Assembly: GCA_034421015.1 (NCBI GenBank) | Contig: DAOUKT010000008.1 | Location: forward strand, 1 to 64,000 | Direction of reading: 5' to 3' | Source of the DNA: DAOUJW01 sp034421015 | GTDB lineage: Bacteria; Chloroflexota; Dehalococcoidia; Lucifugimonadales; UBA2985 | Length of the DNA: 64,000 bases | In this document: piece by piece, positions 25,014 through 35,983 of the stretch | Layout of the letters: each line of letters opens with the position of its first letter | Numbering within the stretch: the stretch's first letter is position 1 | Translations under genes and position numbers: made by a program | Notes under the pieces: generated by a model | Database searches by the model: none | What the model was told of the DNA's origin: nothing | The model's input: the letters and a program-made list of their open reading frames with translations, nothing else

Positions 25014-27461
25014 CTACTTCGTCCCTCTGGTATTGGAGTTGAAGCTGGTGGCGGTGACCACGTAGTCGCCCTCGGTCGGACGCATAATCCAGACGCCCTG
25101 GGTGATGCGGCCCTGCTCCGGTATCTGCTCAAGCAGCACCCGCTCAATGGTGCCCTTCTCAGAGATCAGCATGACCTCCGTTGCGTCCTGCACGAGATGC
25201 GCCGTTGCCACGGGTCCGGTCCTGTCCGTAATCTTGAGGGTCTTCACTCCCTTGACGCCTCTGCCGGTCCTGCGGTAGACCTGAATGGGAGACAGCTTTC
25301 CGAGCCCCTTGCGACTGACCACAAGAAGCTGCGCCCCGGGAATCACCACGTCCATTGAGACTACCTTGTCTCCGGGATCGAGACGCATGCCCCTTACGCC
25401 TCCGGCGTACCGGCTGCTGACCCGCACCTCGGAAATGGGGAAGCGGGCTGCCATTCCCTGTTCCGACACCATCACCACCTCATCACCCTCGCCGGCCTGC
25501 CAGGCTGAGATAACCTCGTCCCCGTCCTCGATGTCCATTGCGTTGAGGCCGTTCTTCCGTATGTTGGCAAGGGCCGCCAGCTCCATCCGCTTGATCTCGC
25601 CCATACGGGTTGCCAGCAGGATGTAACCATCCTCGTTGAGGCCGGTCTTGATGACCACCGCGTTTATGCGCTCCCCCTCCGACAGAGAGAGCAGGTTAAC
25701 GGCTGGAGTGCCCCGGGTACTCCGCGTGGTGTCCGGCGGTATCTCGAAGCACCTGAGGGAGTAGACCTTCCCGCGGTTGGTGAAGAACAGGAGCGTATCG
25801 TGGGTGTCTGCCACAAGCAGATGCTGAAGCACGTCGGCTTCCCTGGGCAGCATTCCGGTGATACCGCGGCCGCCCCGGTGCTGCGCCCTGTAGGTGCTGG
25901 CCGGCATGCACTTGATGTAGCCCCGCTGGGTAATGGTGATGACCATCTCCTGGTGCTGTATCTGCTCCTCCGGCGTGTAGCTCCTGGCCTCCTCTCCGGT
26001 GATCTCCGTGCGCCGGTCGTCGCCGTAGTCCTTGCGGAGCTTGCGAGTCTCCTTCTTGATCTCGGCCAGAATCTTCTTTGGGTCCGCCAGGAGAGCCTGA
26101 AGCTCGGCGATGGTCTTCACCAGGCCCTGGTACTCCTCTTCAATCCTCTCCCGCTCAAGGGCGGCGATGCGGCGCAGCTGCATGTCAAGGATGGCCTGGG
26201 CCTGCACCTGGGTGAGGCCAAACTGCTGCATCAGGCCATTGCGGGCGGCCTCGGCGTCGGCGGACCCCCGGATGAGGGCAATCACCGCGTCCAGGTTGTT
26301 GAGGGCTATGCGCAGCCCCTCAAGGATGTGCGCCCGCTCCTGGGCCTTCTTCAGGTCGAACTCCGCACGGCGGGTAATCACCTGTCGGCGGAAGTCTATG
26401 TAGTGGCGAAGGATGCGCTTGAGGGGCAGCACCTGGGGCTGTCCGTCCACCAACGCCAGGGTGTTGACGGAGAAGGCGGACTGCAGCGCCGTGTGCTTGT
26501 AAAGGTTGTTGAGGACAATCTCGGCCTGGGCCTCCCGGCGCAGCTCAATGACAACCCTCAGCCCCTGGCGGTCGGACTCGTCCCGGATGTCGCTGATGCC
26601 GTCTATCTTCTTGTCCTTGGACATCAGGGCGATCTTCTCCACCAGGTTCGCCTTGTTCACCTGGTAGGGTATCTCGGTAACGACGATCTGGCGGCGGCCG
26701 CCCCGGGCCATCTCCTCGATTTCCGCCCTGGCGCGCACGACCACGCGGCCGCGGCCCGATGAGTAGGCGTTGAGGATGCCCTCACGGCCCATTATGATTC
26801 CGCCGGTGGGGAAGTCCGGGCCCTGGATGAACTTCATCAGGTCGTCCACCGTCGCCTCCGGGTGGTCGATGAGATGGATGACGGCGTCGCACACCTCCCG
26901 CAGGTTGTGGGGCGGGATGCTGGTTGCCATGCCGACTGCGATGCCGGACGCGCCGTTGACCAGCAGATTGGGAAGCCGCGCGGGTAGCACCAGGGGCTCC
27001 CTGAGGGAATCGTCGAAGTTGACACCGAAGTCCACGGTATCGCGGTCTATGTCCGCGAGCATTTCCTGGGCAATTCGCGCCAGCCGCGCCTCGGTGTAGC
27101 GCATGGCAGCGGGCGGGTCGTCGTCAATGCTGCCGAAGTTGCCCTGTCCGTCGATGAGGGGATAGCGCAGGGAGAAGTCCTGGGCCATTCGCACGAGGGC
27201 GTCGTAGACGGCGGAGTCGCCGTGGGGATGGTACTTACCAAGGACGTCCCCCACGAGGCGGGCGCTCTTGCGATAGGCGGTGCCTGCCCTCATGCCAAGG
27301 TCGTCCATTGCGTACAGGATTCTTCGCTGGACCGGCTTCAGGCCGTCCCGGACGTCGGGAAGGGCCCGGGCCACGATCACGCTCATGGCGTAATCGAGGT
27401 AGGAGTTGCGCATCTCCTCTTCGATGCGGATGGGCCTTATGTTTTCGGCAGGAGTAACCAT
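25014..27461 (-). CDS. gyrA: DNA gyrase subunit A
   Basis: An 815-residue type IIA topoisomerase subunit. The catalytic Tyr is in AAMRYTEARL (about residue 125). The quinolone-determining stretch KYHPHGDSAVYDALVRMAQ keeps the Ser and Asp that in E. coli are Ser83 and Asp87. The C-terminal domain has a GyrA-box (QHRGGRG), which separates gyrase from topoisomerase IV, and six beta-pinwheel repeats can be sensed. GAGAGG precedes the ATG. It follows the amidotransferase gene by 27 nt in the same direction. gyrB is not in the window. Confidence 0.97.
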   Translation of the reverse strand: MVTPAENIRPIRIEEEMRNSYLDYAMSVIVARALPDVRDGLKPVQRRILYAMDDLGMRAGTAYRKSARLVGDVLGKYHPHGDSAVYDALVRMAQDFSLRYPLIDGQGNFGSIDDDPPAAMRYTEARLARIAQEMLADIDRDTVDFGVNFDDSLREPLVLPARLPNLLVNGASGIAVGMATSIPPHNLREVCDAVIHLIDHPEATVDDLMKFIQGPDFPTGGIIMGREGILNAYSSGRGRVVVRARAEIEEMARGGRRQIVVTEIPYQVNKANLVEKIALMSKDKKIDGISDIRDESDRQGLRVVIELRREAQAEIVLNNLYKHTALQSAFSVNTLALVDGQPQVLPLKRILRHYIDFRRQVITRRAEFDLKKAQERAHILEGLRIALNNLDAVIALIRGSADAEAARNGLMQQFGLTQVQAQAILDMQLRRIAALERERIEEEYQGLVKTIAELQALLADPKKILAEIKKETRKLRKDYGDDRRTEITGEEARSYTPEEQIQHQEMVITITQRGYIKCMPASTYRAQHRGGRGITGMLPREADVLQHLLVADTHDTLLFFTNRGKVYSLRCFEIPPDTTRSTRGTPAVNLLSLSEGERINAVVIKTGLNEDGYILLATRMGEIKRMELAALANIRKNGLNAMDIEDGDEVISAWQAGEGDEVVMVSEQGMAARFPISEVRVSSRYAGGVRGMRLDPGDKVVSMDVVIPGAQLLVVSRKGLGKLSPIQVYRRTGRGVKGVKTLKITDRTGPVATAHLVQDATEVMLISEKGTIERVLLEQIPEQGRITQGVWIMRPTEGDYVVTATSFNSNTRGTK

Positions 27462-27488
27462 GTATCTATCCTCTCTTCTTTACCGAGG

Positions 27489-28226
27489 CTATATCTGGGC
27501 CGCCGCTCCCGCGGGCAATCCGGCCTCTTTTCTCCGGGAGTACATCTCCCCTCTATCCGCCAGGGCCAGGAACAGGTTCAGGAAGCTCTTGGGCAGCTCC
27601 TCCAGGTTCTCGTTGTGCCACTGCACGCCGATAACCCAGTCGTGGGCGGGGCTCTCCAGGGCCTCAATCAGGCCGTCCTCCAGCGAGTATGCGGTGGCCA
27701 TGAGGGAGGCGGCCTTCTGGGGTTCGCTCACGCCCTGGTGGTGGCGACTGTTCACCTGCACAAAGCCGCCGGACCCGAGGATTGCGGCCAGCTTGCTGCC
27801 GGGCGAAATGTACACCCGGTGGTAGGCCGATTTCCGGGAGTCGTCCTCCGTCCGATGGCCCGGGTGGTGCTGGATGAGCTTGCCGCCGAAGACCACGTTC
27901 ATAAGCTGCATCCCACGGCAGATGCCCAGCACCGGCATATCGGCCTGCAAGGCGGCCTGCAACAGGGCTATCTCCCACGCGTCCTGGGGGTGGTTCGGCT
28001 CGTCCAGGCCGGCCGTTGGGTCCGGCTCCTGGTTGTAGTGACTGGGGTCTATGTCCGCTCCGCCGGTGAACAGTATGCCGTCAAGAGCAGCCAGCGTCTC
28101 TGCGACCTTTGCAGGATCTTCCGGCAGAAGGAGGCGGGTCTGCATTCCGCCGCGTTCGGCCGCCTCTCGATAAGTTCGAGCCCACTCCGCGTCCGAGGCC
28201 GCTACACCGATGACTGGCAAAGGCAA
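27489..28226 (-). CDS. Class I glutamine amidotransferase-like hydrolase (PuuD type)
   Basis: A 245-residue member of the gamma-glutamyl-GABA hydrolase family. It has the nucleophile elbow VLGICRGMQLMNV with Cys, the oxyanion region FTGGADIDPSHY, and the catalytic His-Glu pair in GVQWHNENL. Such enzymes hydrolyse gamma-glutamyl amides in polyamine breakdown. The TTG at 28226 lies 7 nt after AGGAAGG; another TTG at 28244 would add six residues. A TATAAT lies on the minus strand at 28312-28317. It precedes gyrA in one likely operon. Confidence 0.82.
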   Translation of the reverse strand: MPLPVIGVAASDAEWARTYREAAERGGMQTRLLLPEDPAKVAETLAALDGILFTGGADIDPSHYNQEPDPTAGLDEPNHPQDAWEIALLQAALQADMPVLGICRGMQLMNVVFGGKLIQHHPGHRTEDDSRKSAYHRVYISPGSKLAAILGSGGFVQVNSRHHQGVSEPQKAASLMATAYSLEDGLIEALESPAHDWVIGVQWHNENLEELPKSFLNLFLALADRGEMYSRRKEAGLPAGAAAQI

Positions 28227-28391
28227 GATTACACCTTCCTTCAAGTCCAGGATTCTCGCAGGATTCTCGAAGGCACGAGTCCAGCCGAGGCAAGACTACA
28301 CCCAGACTACTATTATAGCACATTGTAGCTATGAAGTGCGCCTGCCGGGGGACAATGGGGAGAAGCCAACCTGTAGCTTGCTAAGGGGTTT

Positions 28392-29426
28392 CTAGTCGGG
28401 GAACTCCCTGCGGATGGCCGCCACGGAGGGAAGGCCCTCCTTCATGACAAAGGCGTACAGGTAGTCGTTGATGCTGCGCATAAGGGCAGGTCCCTGATAT
28501 ATGAAGCCCGTGAAGAGCTGCAGCGTGTCGGCGCCGGCGCGCAGGGCGCGCAGTGCGTCCTCGCCGGAGAAGATGCCGCCGCAGGCGTTGATCATCAGCC
28601 TGTCGCCCACGTGCTGCCGCACCTCCCGCACAATTCGCAGCATGTGCCCGAACAGGGGCTTGCCGCTGAGGCCGCCCCTGCCAATGGCCAGGCGGTCGTC
28701 ATCCACGGGCCAGGTGTTGACCAGCGTCAGGCCATCGACGGAGTGCCTCACGCACAAGTCTGCGAACTCCATCGTCCGCGCCCTCTCCGCGTCTGAGAAG
28801 TGAGGAGGCAGCTTCAGGAAGAGGGGTTTCTCCTTCAAGCGTCCCAACTCAGTCAGCAGCTCGTCAAGCCTTTCGGGTTCCTGGAAGGTCCGCAGGCCCT
28901 CCGTGTTGGGCGAGCTGATGTTGAGCTCCACTCCTGCGACCAGGGGCTGCAGGGCGCTGTAACAGCGCGAGATGTCCTCTACGGTGACTCCCGAAATGCT
29001 GACCAGCAGCGGAACGCGCCCGGTCGAGGCCCTGCGGAGCTTGCGCGTCGCAGCCGCCAGGCCGTTGCTGGGAAAACCAAGGGAGTTAATGAGCGAGCTG
29101 CTGACGGGGTTACGTACAATCCTGGGCTTGGGATTCCCGGAGCGAGGCTCGGCAACAACCGTCCCGGCTACCACGTAGCCAAAGCCCAGAGTGGAGAGAG
29201 AACCCGTCACCCGGCAATATTTGTCGTAGCCCGCGGCCAGTCCCACCGGGTTGAGAAGCCGGATGCCTCCCATGCTGGTCTCCAGGTGTCGGTCCTTTCG
29301 CAGAAGCTGGGGGCGCAGAGGAAGCCAAAACGGTTTGGGCCACAGGGCGACCTCGGCCAGTCGTTGCGCGCGCTCAGGCGGCAACGTGAACAAGAGGGGA
29401 CGCAGCAGGTTGGTGTATATGCCCAA
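28392..29426 (-). CDS. pyrD: Dihydroorotate dehydrogenase, quinone type (class 2)
   Basis: A 344-residue flavoprotein of de novo pyrimidine synthesis. The N-terminal helices (RPLLFTLPPERAQRLAE) that dock class 2 enzymes to the membrane are present. The FMN/substrate motifs include VGLAAGYDK, GTVVAEPRSGNPKPR, INSLGFPSNG, and NISSPNTEGL with the catalytic Ser. Typical class 2 enzymes read NRMGFNN where this has NSLGFPS. The start is TTG, 4 nt downstream of a -10 hexamer and without a ribosome-binding site. Confidence 0.92.
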   Translation of the reverse strand: MGIYTNLLRPLLFTLPPERAQRLAEVALWPKPFWLPLRPQLLRKDRHLETSMGGIRLLNPVGLAAGYDKYCRVTGSLSTLGFGYVVAGTVVAEPRSGNPKPRIVRNPVSSSLINSLGFPSNGLAAATRKLRRASTGRVPLLVSISGVTVEDISRCYSALQPLVAGVELNISSPNTEGLRTFQEPERLDELLTELGRLKEKPLFLKLPPHFSDAERARTMEFADLCVRHSVDGLTLVNTWPVDDDRLAIGRGGLSGKPLFGHMLRIVREVRQHVGDRLMINACGGIFSGEDALRALRAGADTLQLFTGFIYQGPALMRSINDYLYAFVMKEGLPSVAAIRREFPD

Positions 29427-29430
29427 TTCT

Positions 29431-29459
29431 AGTCTATGTCCAGTCCGGTCTATTGTACA
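29431..29459 (-). promoter_or_regulatory. Promoter of pyrD, near-leaderless
   Basis: Minus strand: TGTACA (29454-29459), 17-bp spacer, TAGACT (29431-29436), then 4 nt to the TTG at 29426. Confidence 0.45.
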
Positions 29460-29498
29460 TCATACTGCGAAGCACTCAAGCCCTGGTTGTCCGTCGGT

Positions 29499-29527
29499 TT
29501 GCTCACTGACCAGGCCGGTGGTATAGT
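29499..29527 (+). promoter_or_regulatory. Promoter of npdG
   Basis: TTGCTC at 29499-29504, 17-bp spacer, TATAGT at 29522-29527. The predicted leader is about 30 nt. Confidence 0.6.
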
Positions 29528-29563
29528 CCCAAGGGTATTCAACGCAGTGAGGCAGCAACGATC

Positions 29564-30208
29564 ATGCTCGGTTTTCTAGGCGGCACAGGGCCGGAGGGGC
29601 GCGGCATCGCCCTGAGATTGGGCCTGGCCGGAGAAGCTGTGATGATAGGCTCACGAGACGCGGCCAGGGCTGAAGAGGCCGCGCGGGAGCTCAAGGACGC
29701 CCACGGCCTGACGGAGGCGTACGGCGGCCTGAACGACGAGGTCGCTCGAAGGGCGGATGTGGTCTTCATCACCGTCCCCTTTGCCGCGCAGAGAGGAGTC
29801 CTGGAACCACTGAGAGACGCTCTGGACGGCAAGGTGGTGGTTGACACAGTCGCTCCGATTGCCTTCTCCGGCGGACGGGCGCACATGGTGACGGTCGAGG
29901 AGGGATCGGCGGCGCAGCAGGCCCAGGCCATGCTTCCGGGATCAAGAGTCGTCGCTGCGCTCCAGACGGTGAGCGCCCACAGCCTTCTGGAGCCGGAAAC
30001 GGAAATCCAGGGGGACGTGGTCATCTGCGCCGACGACGACGAAGCCAAGGCGGTCGTCTCCTCGCTGGTGGAGCGCATCCGGTCGCTCCGGGCCATTGAC
30101 GGCGGCGCGCTCGCGAACTCACGCTACGTCGAGGGCATCACCGCCCTGTTGATCAACATCAACCGGCTTCACAGGACCCGCTCCGGCATCAGGATCACCG
30201 GGGTTTGA
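29564..30208 (+). CDS. npdG: NADPH-dependent F420 reductase
   Basis: A 214-residue Rossmann protein of the F420-dependent NADP oxidoreductase family, which moves hydride between NADP(H) and F420. The N-terminal GFLGGTGPEGRGIALRL, the MIGSRDAARAEE strand with the Arg that reads the NADP 2'-phosphate, and VDTVAPIAF are family features. Its presence implies that the organism makes or uses F420. A second F420-type gene is at 52848-53222. Confidence 0.88.
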   Translation: MLGFLGGTGPEGRGIALRLGLAGEAVMIGSRDAARAEEAARELKDAHGLTEAYGGLNDEVARRADVVFITVPFAAQRGVLEPLRDALDGKVVVDTVAPIAFSGGRAHMVTVEEGSAAQQAQAMLPGSRVVAALQTVSAHSLLEPETEIQGDVVICADDDEAKAVVSSLVERIRSLRAIDGGALANSRYVEGITALLININRLHRTRSGIRITGV

Positions 30209-30295
30209 GGCGGCAGGCCCCTGCGCTATACTCACTTGATGGCCTGGAGTATAATCACCTTGAAGCGTAGAGGAGTTAGTGAAGGAGCAATCGTC

Positions 30296-30679
30296 GTGGG
30301 CACATTTGAGACGAAAGTTGCGGTGGGACGGGACCAGGCAGGACCTTTCAGGAAAGTGACAGCGTTAGTAGACACGGGGGCGACATACTCGATGCTGCCG
30401 TCCTCTCTGCTGCGCGAGCTGGGAGTTGAACCCAGCATAGAGAGGGAGTTTACCCTGGCGAACGGCATCAAGCAGAGGATGGGCCTCGGGGAGGTTCGCT
30501 TCCGTATTGACCCTGCGGAAGTCGGAAATGGCAATGGCGTTGTTGACGAGGTTACCAGCCGCGTTGTCTTTGGCCCTGAGGACAGGTTCCTTCTCGGCGC
30601 CGTCACGCTTCAAACTTTTGGATTGATTGCAGACACCACTCACCACAAGCTGATTCCCGCGCCGGAGCTGACACTGTAG
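30296..30679 (+). CDS. Retropepsin-like aspartic protease
   Basis: A 127-residue protein with the single aspartic protease motif ALVDTGATYSMLP and the second half-motif FLLGAVTLQTFGLIADT. This is the length of the clan AA single-domain enzymes that act as dimers. The GTG at 30296 is chosen because AAGGAG lies 8 nt upstream; TATAAT at 30250-30255 supplies a possible -10. Substrates are unknown. aspS follows after 6 nt. Confidence 0.8.
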   Translation: MGTFETKVAVGRDQAGPFRKVTALVDTGATYSMLPSSLLRELGVEPSIEREFTLANGIKQRMGLGEVRFRIDPAEVGNGNGVVDEVTSRVVFGPEDRFLLGAVTLQTFGLIADTTHHKLIPAPELTL

Positions 30680-30685
30680 GAGGGA

Positions 30686-32497
30686 ATGGGAGGCGCTTTG
30701 TATAAATCCACCAGCTGCGGCGCCGTTCGCAGCGACGACGTTGACAACGAGGTAACCCTGGCCGGCTGGGTCCACCGGAGACGGGACCACGGCGGGCTTA
30801 TATTCATCGACCTCCGGGACTGGAAGGGGCTTGTGCAGGTTGTGTTCAACCCGGAGATCGCGCCCCAGGTCCATGAGGCCGCCCAGAGCCTCCGCAACGA
30901 GTGGGTGCTCCAGGTCAAGGGGACGGTATCTCTGCGCCCTGAGGGGACGGAGAACCCACGTCTTCCCACAGGCGAGGTTGAGGTCTACGCCCGTGAGCTG
31001 AACATCCTCAATCCGTCCAGGGTGCCCCCATTCGGAATCGAAGACGAGGCGCCGGAGGCCGATGAGCTTGTGCGACTGCGGTTCCGCCCACTTGACCTTC
31101 GACGCTCCACCCTCAGGGACAACCTGCTTCTCAGGCACAACATTGTGAAGTACATTCGCGACTACCTGAGCGACCGCGACTTTATTGAGGTGGAGACGCC
31201 CATTCTCACCAAGAGCACGCCGGAGGGGGCGCGTGACTACCTCGTGCCCAGCCGCGTTCATCCGGGCAGCTTCTACGCCCTGCCCCAGTCGCCGCAGCAG
31301 ATGAAGCAGCTTCTGGTGATGGGAGGCGTGGAGCGCTACTTCCAGATAGCCCGCTGCTTCCGCGACGAAGACCTGCGCGCCGACCGCCAGCCGGAGTTCA
31401 CCCAGCTGGACCTGGAGATGGGCTTCGTGGAGGAGGACGACGTCCTTAGCACTATGGAAGACCTGTTCACGGGCCTTGTGGAGGCCATTGCGCCCCACAA
31501 GCGCGTGCTCAGGCCGTTCCCACGTCTGCCCTACAAAGAGATAATGGAGAAGTACGGCTCGGACAAGCCGGACCTGCGCTTCGGGATGGAGATAGGCGAC
31601 CTGACGGACATCGCAGCCGGGACCGGCTTCCAGGTGTTCAGAAGCGCGGTGGAGGCCGGCGGCTCGGTGAAGGGCATCGTGGCCCCCGGGTGCGCGGGCT
31701 ACCCACGCCGCCAGATCGACGAGTTGACCGCCTTTGCCCGTGAGCGGGGCGCCGGTGGCCTCGTGACCATAGCCCTGGACGGCGACCCCGATAGCCCTCT
31801 TGAGGACATGACGGAAGATGACGTGCGGTCGCCCGCGGCGCGGTTCCTCTCGCTGGACGAGATGCGAAACATTGCCGCTCGCCTGGGCGCAAGGCGCGGC
31901 GACCTGCTGCTGATAGTGGCCGGGCCGACCCAGACAACGGAGCTTGTGCTGGGACAGCTTCGGCGGGAGATGGGCCTGCGGCTGGACCTCGCGGACCCGG
32001 ACCTGCTGGCATTCGCATTCGTGGTGGACTTCCCGCTCCTGGAGTGGATGCCGGACGAGAGCCGGTGGCACTCGCCTCACAACCCCTTCTCGTCGCCAAA
32101 AGACGAGCACATCGCACTGCTGGAGACTGACCCGGGCAGCGCGCTGGCCAAGCAGTACGACCTAGTGTGCAACGGGACCGAGATCGCTGGAGGCAGCGTT
32201 CGGAACCACTCGCGGAGCGTCCAGGAGAGGATATTCAGCCTCCTTGGGCACAGCCAGGAGGAGATGCAGACCCAGTTCGGCCAGCTGTTGGACGCCCTGG
32301 AGTACGGCGCGCCACCCCACGGCGGTTTCGCCAGCGGGATAGACCGGCTGGTGATGCTGGTGGGCGACCAGGAGAACATACGGGAGGTCATCGCCTTTCC
32401 CAAGACCCAGAGCGCGACCGATCCACTTTTCGGAGCGCCGTCGCCTGTGGAGCAGTCGCAGTTAAGGGAGCTGCACCTGCGTCTGCTGGGGGAGTAG
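30686..32497 (+). CDS. aspS: Aspartate-tRNA ligase, bacterial type
   Basis: A 603-residue class II synthetase with N-terminal OB anticodon domain (VTLAGWVHRRRDHGGLIFIDLRD), core motif 2 (RYFQIARCFRDEDLRADRQPEF), a GAD insertion domain (about residues 290-420), and motif 3 (GGFASGIDRLVMLV). AGGAGG lies only 2 nt before the ATG at 30686; a TTG at 30698, giving YKSTSCG near the start as in most homologues, is preceded by GGGAGG at 4 nt and may be the true start. Whether it also charges tRNA-Asn cannot be told. Confidence 0.95.
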   Translation: MGGALYKSTSCGAVRSDDVDNEVTLAGWVHRRRDHGGLIFIDLRDWKGLVQVVFNPEIAPQVHEAAQSLRNEWVLQVKGTVSLRPEGTENPRLPTGEVEVYARELNILNPSRVPPFGIEDEAPEADELVRLRFRPLDLRRSTLRDNLLLRHNIVKYIRDYLSDRDFIEVETPILTKSTPEGARDYLVPSRVHPGSFYALPQSPQQMKQLLVMGGVERYFQIARCFRDEDLRADRQPEFTQLDLEMGFVEEDDVLSTMEDLFTGLVEAIAPHKRVLRPFPRLPYKEIMEKYGSDKPDLRFGMEIGDLTDIAAGTGFQVFRSAVEAGGSVKGIVAPGCAGYPRRQIDELTAFARERGAGGLVTIALDGDPDSPLEDMTEDDVRSPAARFLSLDEMRNIAARLGARRGDLLLIVAGPTQTTELVLGQLRREMGLRLDLADPDLLAFAFVVDFPLLEWMPDESRWHSPHNPFSSPKDEHIALLETDPGSALAKQYDLVCNGTEIAGGSVRNHSRSVQERIFSLLGHSQEEMQTQFGQLLDALEYGAPPHGGFASGIDRLVMLVGDQENIREVIAFPKTQSATDPLFGAPSPVEQSQLRELHLRLLGE

Positions 32498-32518
32498 GGC
32501 CCCGGTGACGCGCAATGC

Positions 32519-32547
32519 TTCACATTGTGACCTCTCGCACTTATAAT
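32519..32547 (+). promoter_or_regulatory. Promoter of tig-clpP-clpX
   Basis: TTCACA at 32519-32524, 17-bp spacer, perfect TATAAT at 32542-32547. AGGAG precedes the tig GTG by 6 nt. Confidence 0.65.
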
Positions 32548-32586
32548 GGAAGGCAGAGTACCTACAGAGTACCTTAGGAGCGGACC

Positions 32587-33999
32587 GTGAAAGTTTCCCA
32601 GGCTGAGTTGTCCCAGAGCCAGATTGTGCTCAATATCGAGGTAGAGCCTCCGGAGTTGGAGGAGCACTTGGACCGCGTTTACAGGCGGATTGTCCAGCGC
32701 GCCAATATACCGGGCTTCCGGAAGGGCAAAGCCCCCCGTTCGGTGGTGGAGCGCTTTGTTGGAAGGGATGCCCTCCTGGAGGACGCCATGGAGACGCTGC
32801 TCCCACAGATGACGTCCAAGGCCATCGAGGAGCAGGAGTTGGACGTAGTGGCAACTCCCAGGGTCCAGGTCATCCAGCAGGACCCCCTGACCATTGAGGC
32901 GACCGTCCCCGTGCGGCCTGAGGTGCAGCTTGGTGACTACTACGACATCCGGCTGGAGCAGGAGCCCATTAGCGTCACGGCAGAAGAAGTCGACAACCGG
33001 TTGAGCCTGTTCCAAAGGGAAAGCGGCACCTGGGAGCCTGTGGAGCGTCCCGTCGAGATGGGCGATATGGTCACAATAGACGTCACGGGTGACGTTGACG
33101 GCGTATCCGAGGTGGATGAGAAGGGGGTGGACTACGTCCTCGCGGAGGGCTCGCCTAACCCGTTGCCGGGCTTTCCCGAAGAGCTTGTGGGCTCCGCAAT
33201 CGACGAGAGCCGCGAGTTCTCGCTGCCCTTCCCGGACGACTACTTCGATACCGACAAGGTCGGGAAGGAATGCCGGTTCAACGTGACCGTAGTGGAGGTC
33301 AAGGAGCGGAAGCTGCCTGAACTGGACGACGACTTCGCCCAGAGCCTGGGGATGGAGACGACGAGCATGGAGGAGCTCAGGGAGAAGATTGAGGAGGAGA
33401 TGCTCAAGCAGAGCCAGATGGCCGCCGACAGTCGCTTCGAGGACCTGGCCATCCGCGCCCTTGTCGACATCTCTGAGGTCGAGCTGCCGCCGCTGCTGGT
33501 GGAGAGCGAGGTGGACAGCTTGCTGTCGGACCAGGCGGAGGCCATGAGAAGGCAGCAGGTGAGCATGGAGGACTATCTGAGCACCGTTGGGAAGAGCGTT
33601 GAGGAGCTTCAAGAGGAGGCGCGGCCCCAGGCGGAGGAGCGGCTCATCCGGAGCCTGACCCTCCAGGCGTTCAGGGAGAGGGAGGGGCTGGAGGTGACTT
33701 CAGAGGACATTGAGGAGGAGCTGGGCAAGGTTGTTGTGGAGTCGGTGTCCGGCGAGAACCCCCTCAGGAACGTTCTGGAGTCCGAGGAGGGCAGGAGATA
33801 CATCGAGAACATGCTCATCAACCGGAAGACGCTGGAGCGTCTTGTGCAGATAGCAAAGGGCGAGGCCATAGAAGCGGCCTCGTCGCCAAGTGAAGCCCTC
33901 GCGGAAGAGGGCCAAGACGAAACTCAACAGGAATCGCAAGAGGAAACCCAAGAGGAAACCCAACAGGAAACCCAAGAGGACACTGAGAGAGGTGCATGA
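32587..33999 (+). CDS. tig: Trigger factor
   Basis: A 470-residue ribosome-bound chaperone and peptidyl-prolyl isomerase. The ribosome-docking signature is GFRKGKAPRSVVE (about residues 38-50), followed by the FKBP-type domain (MGDMVTIDVTGDVDG) and the long helical arms. The start is GTG. The C-terminus carries a Gln/Glu/Thr tail of about 24 residues in four-residue repeats, which is not part of the family core. clpP begins two bases after the stop, a classic tig-clpP-clpX order. Confidence 0.95.
   Translation: MKVSQAELSQSQIVLNIEVEPPELEEHLDRVYRRIVQRANIPGFRKGKAPRSVVERFVGRDALLEDAMETLLPQMTSKAIEEQELDVVATPRVQVIQQDPLTIEATVPVRPEVQLGDYYDIRLEQEPISVTAEEVDNRLSLFQRESGTWEPVERPVEMGDMVTIDVTGDVDGVSEVDEKGVDYVLAEGSPNPLPGFPEELVGSAIDESREFSLPFPDDYFDTDKVGKECRFNVTVVEVKERKLPELDDDFAQSLGMETTSMEELREKIEEEMLKQSQMAADSRFEDLAIRALVDISEVELPPLLVESEVDSLLSDQAEAMRRQQVSMEDYLSTVGKSVEELQEEARPQAEERLIRSLTLQAFREREGLEVTSEDIEEELGKVVVESVSGENPLRNVLESEEGRRYIENMLINRKTLERLVQIAKGEAIEAASSPSEALAEEGQDETQQESQEETQEETQQETQEDTERGA
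33913..33984 (+). repeat. Six 12-bp coding repeats at the end of tig
   Basis: Units such as CAAGAGGAAACC and CAACAGGAAACC in tandem encode QDET, QQES, QEET, QEET, QQET, QEDT. Whole-unit gain or loss would keep the frame. Confidence 0.85.
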
Positions 34000-34000
34000 C

Positions 34001-34624
34001 ATGCTGAATCGCCCCGAAGACCTGATACCTATGGTTGTTGAGACGGGCGCCAGGGGAGAGCGGGCGTTCGATATTTACTCGCTGCTGCTCAGGGAGCGGA
34101 TTGTCTTCCTGGGAACGCCAATCTCCGACCATATTGCCAACGTGATTGTAGCCCAACTGCTCTACCTGGAGCGGGAGGACCCGGACAAGGACATCAGCGT
34201 CTACATCAACAGCCCGGGCGGGGTCGTCAGCTCCGGCCTGGCCATATACGACACGATGCAGCTGATCAAGCCGGACGTTTCCACCATCTGCGTGGGCTTG
34301 GCGGCCAGCATGGGCACCGTCCTGCTCTGCGCAGGGGCCAAGGGCAAGCGGTTCGCTCTGCCCAACTCAACCATACACATGCACCAGCCAATGGGCGGCG
34401 CCCAGGGGCAGGCATCGGACATCGAAATAGCCGCGAGGGAGATACTGCGTCTGCAGGACTCCCTGCGAAGCATCATCTCCCGGCACACTGAACAGCCCTA
34501 CGATAAGGTTGCCACAGATACGGACAGGGACTACTACCTTACCGCCGACCAGGCCATGGAGTACGGCATAGTGGACGAGGTCCTGGCCAAGCCGGCGGTG
34601 GAGGAGGCCGCGGCGTCGGCCTAG
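34001..34624 (+). CDS. clpP: ATP-dependent Clp protease proteolytic subunit
   Basis: A 207-residue serine protease that forms the tetradecameric chamber used by ClpX. Catalytic Ser is in GLAASMGTVLL, His in STIHMHQPMGG, and Asp in TDTDRDYYL. The ATG at 34001 gives the normal N-terminus; a longer open frame through the tig repeats is an artefact. GAGAGAGGTG precedes the start. Confidence 0.96.
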   Translation: MLNRPEDLIPMVVETGARGERAFDIYSLLLRERIVFLGTPISDHIANVIVAQLLYLEREDPDKDISVYINSPGGVVSSGLAIYDTMQLIKPDVSTICVGLAASMGTVLLCAGAKGKRFALPNSTIHMHQPMGGAQGQASDIEIAAREILRLQDSLRSIISRHTEQPYDKVATDTDRDYYLTADQAMEYGIVDEVLAKPAVEEAAASA

Positions 34625-34642
34625 GCCTCCAGAGGAGGGCGT

Positions 34643-35983
<1,341 letters not shown>

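Noticed and set aside
33890..34000. N-terminal extension of clpP through the tig repeat
   Set aside because: It is a Lys/Arg-rich out-of-frame reading of the tig tail; the ATG at 34001 gives the normal ClpP start.
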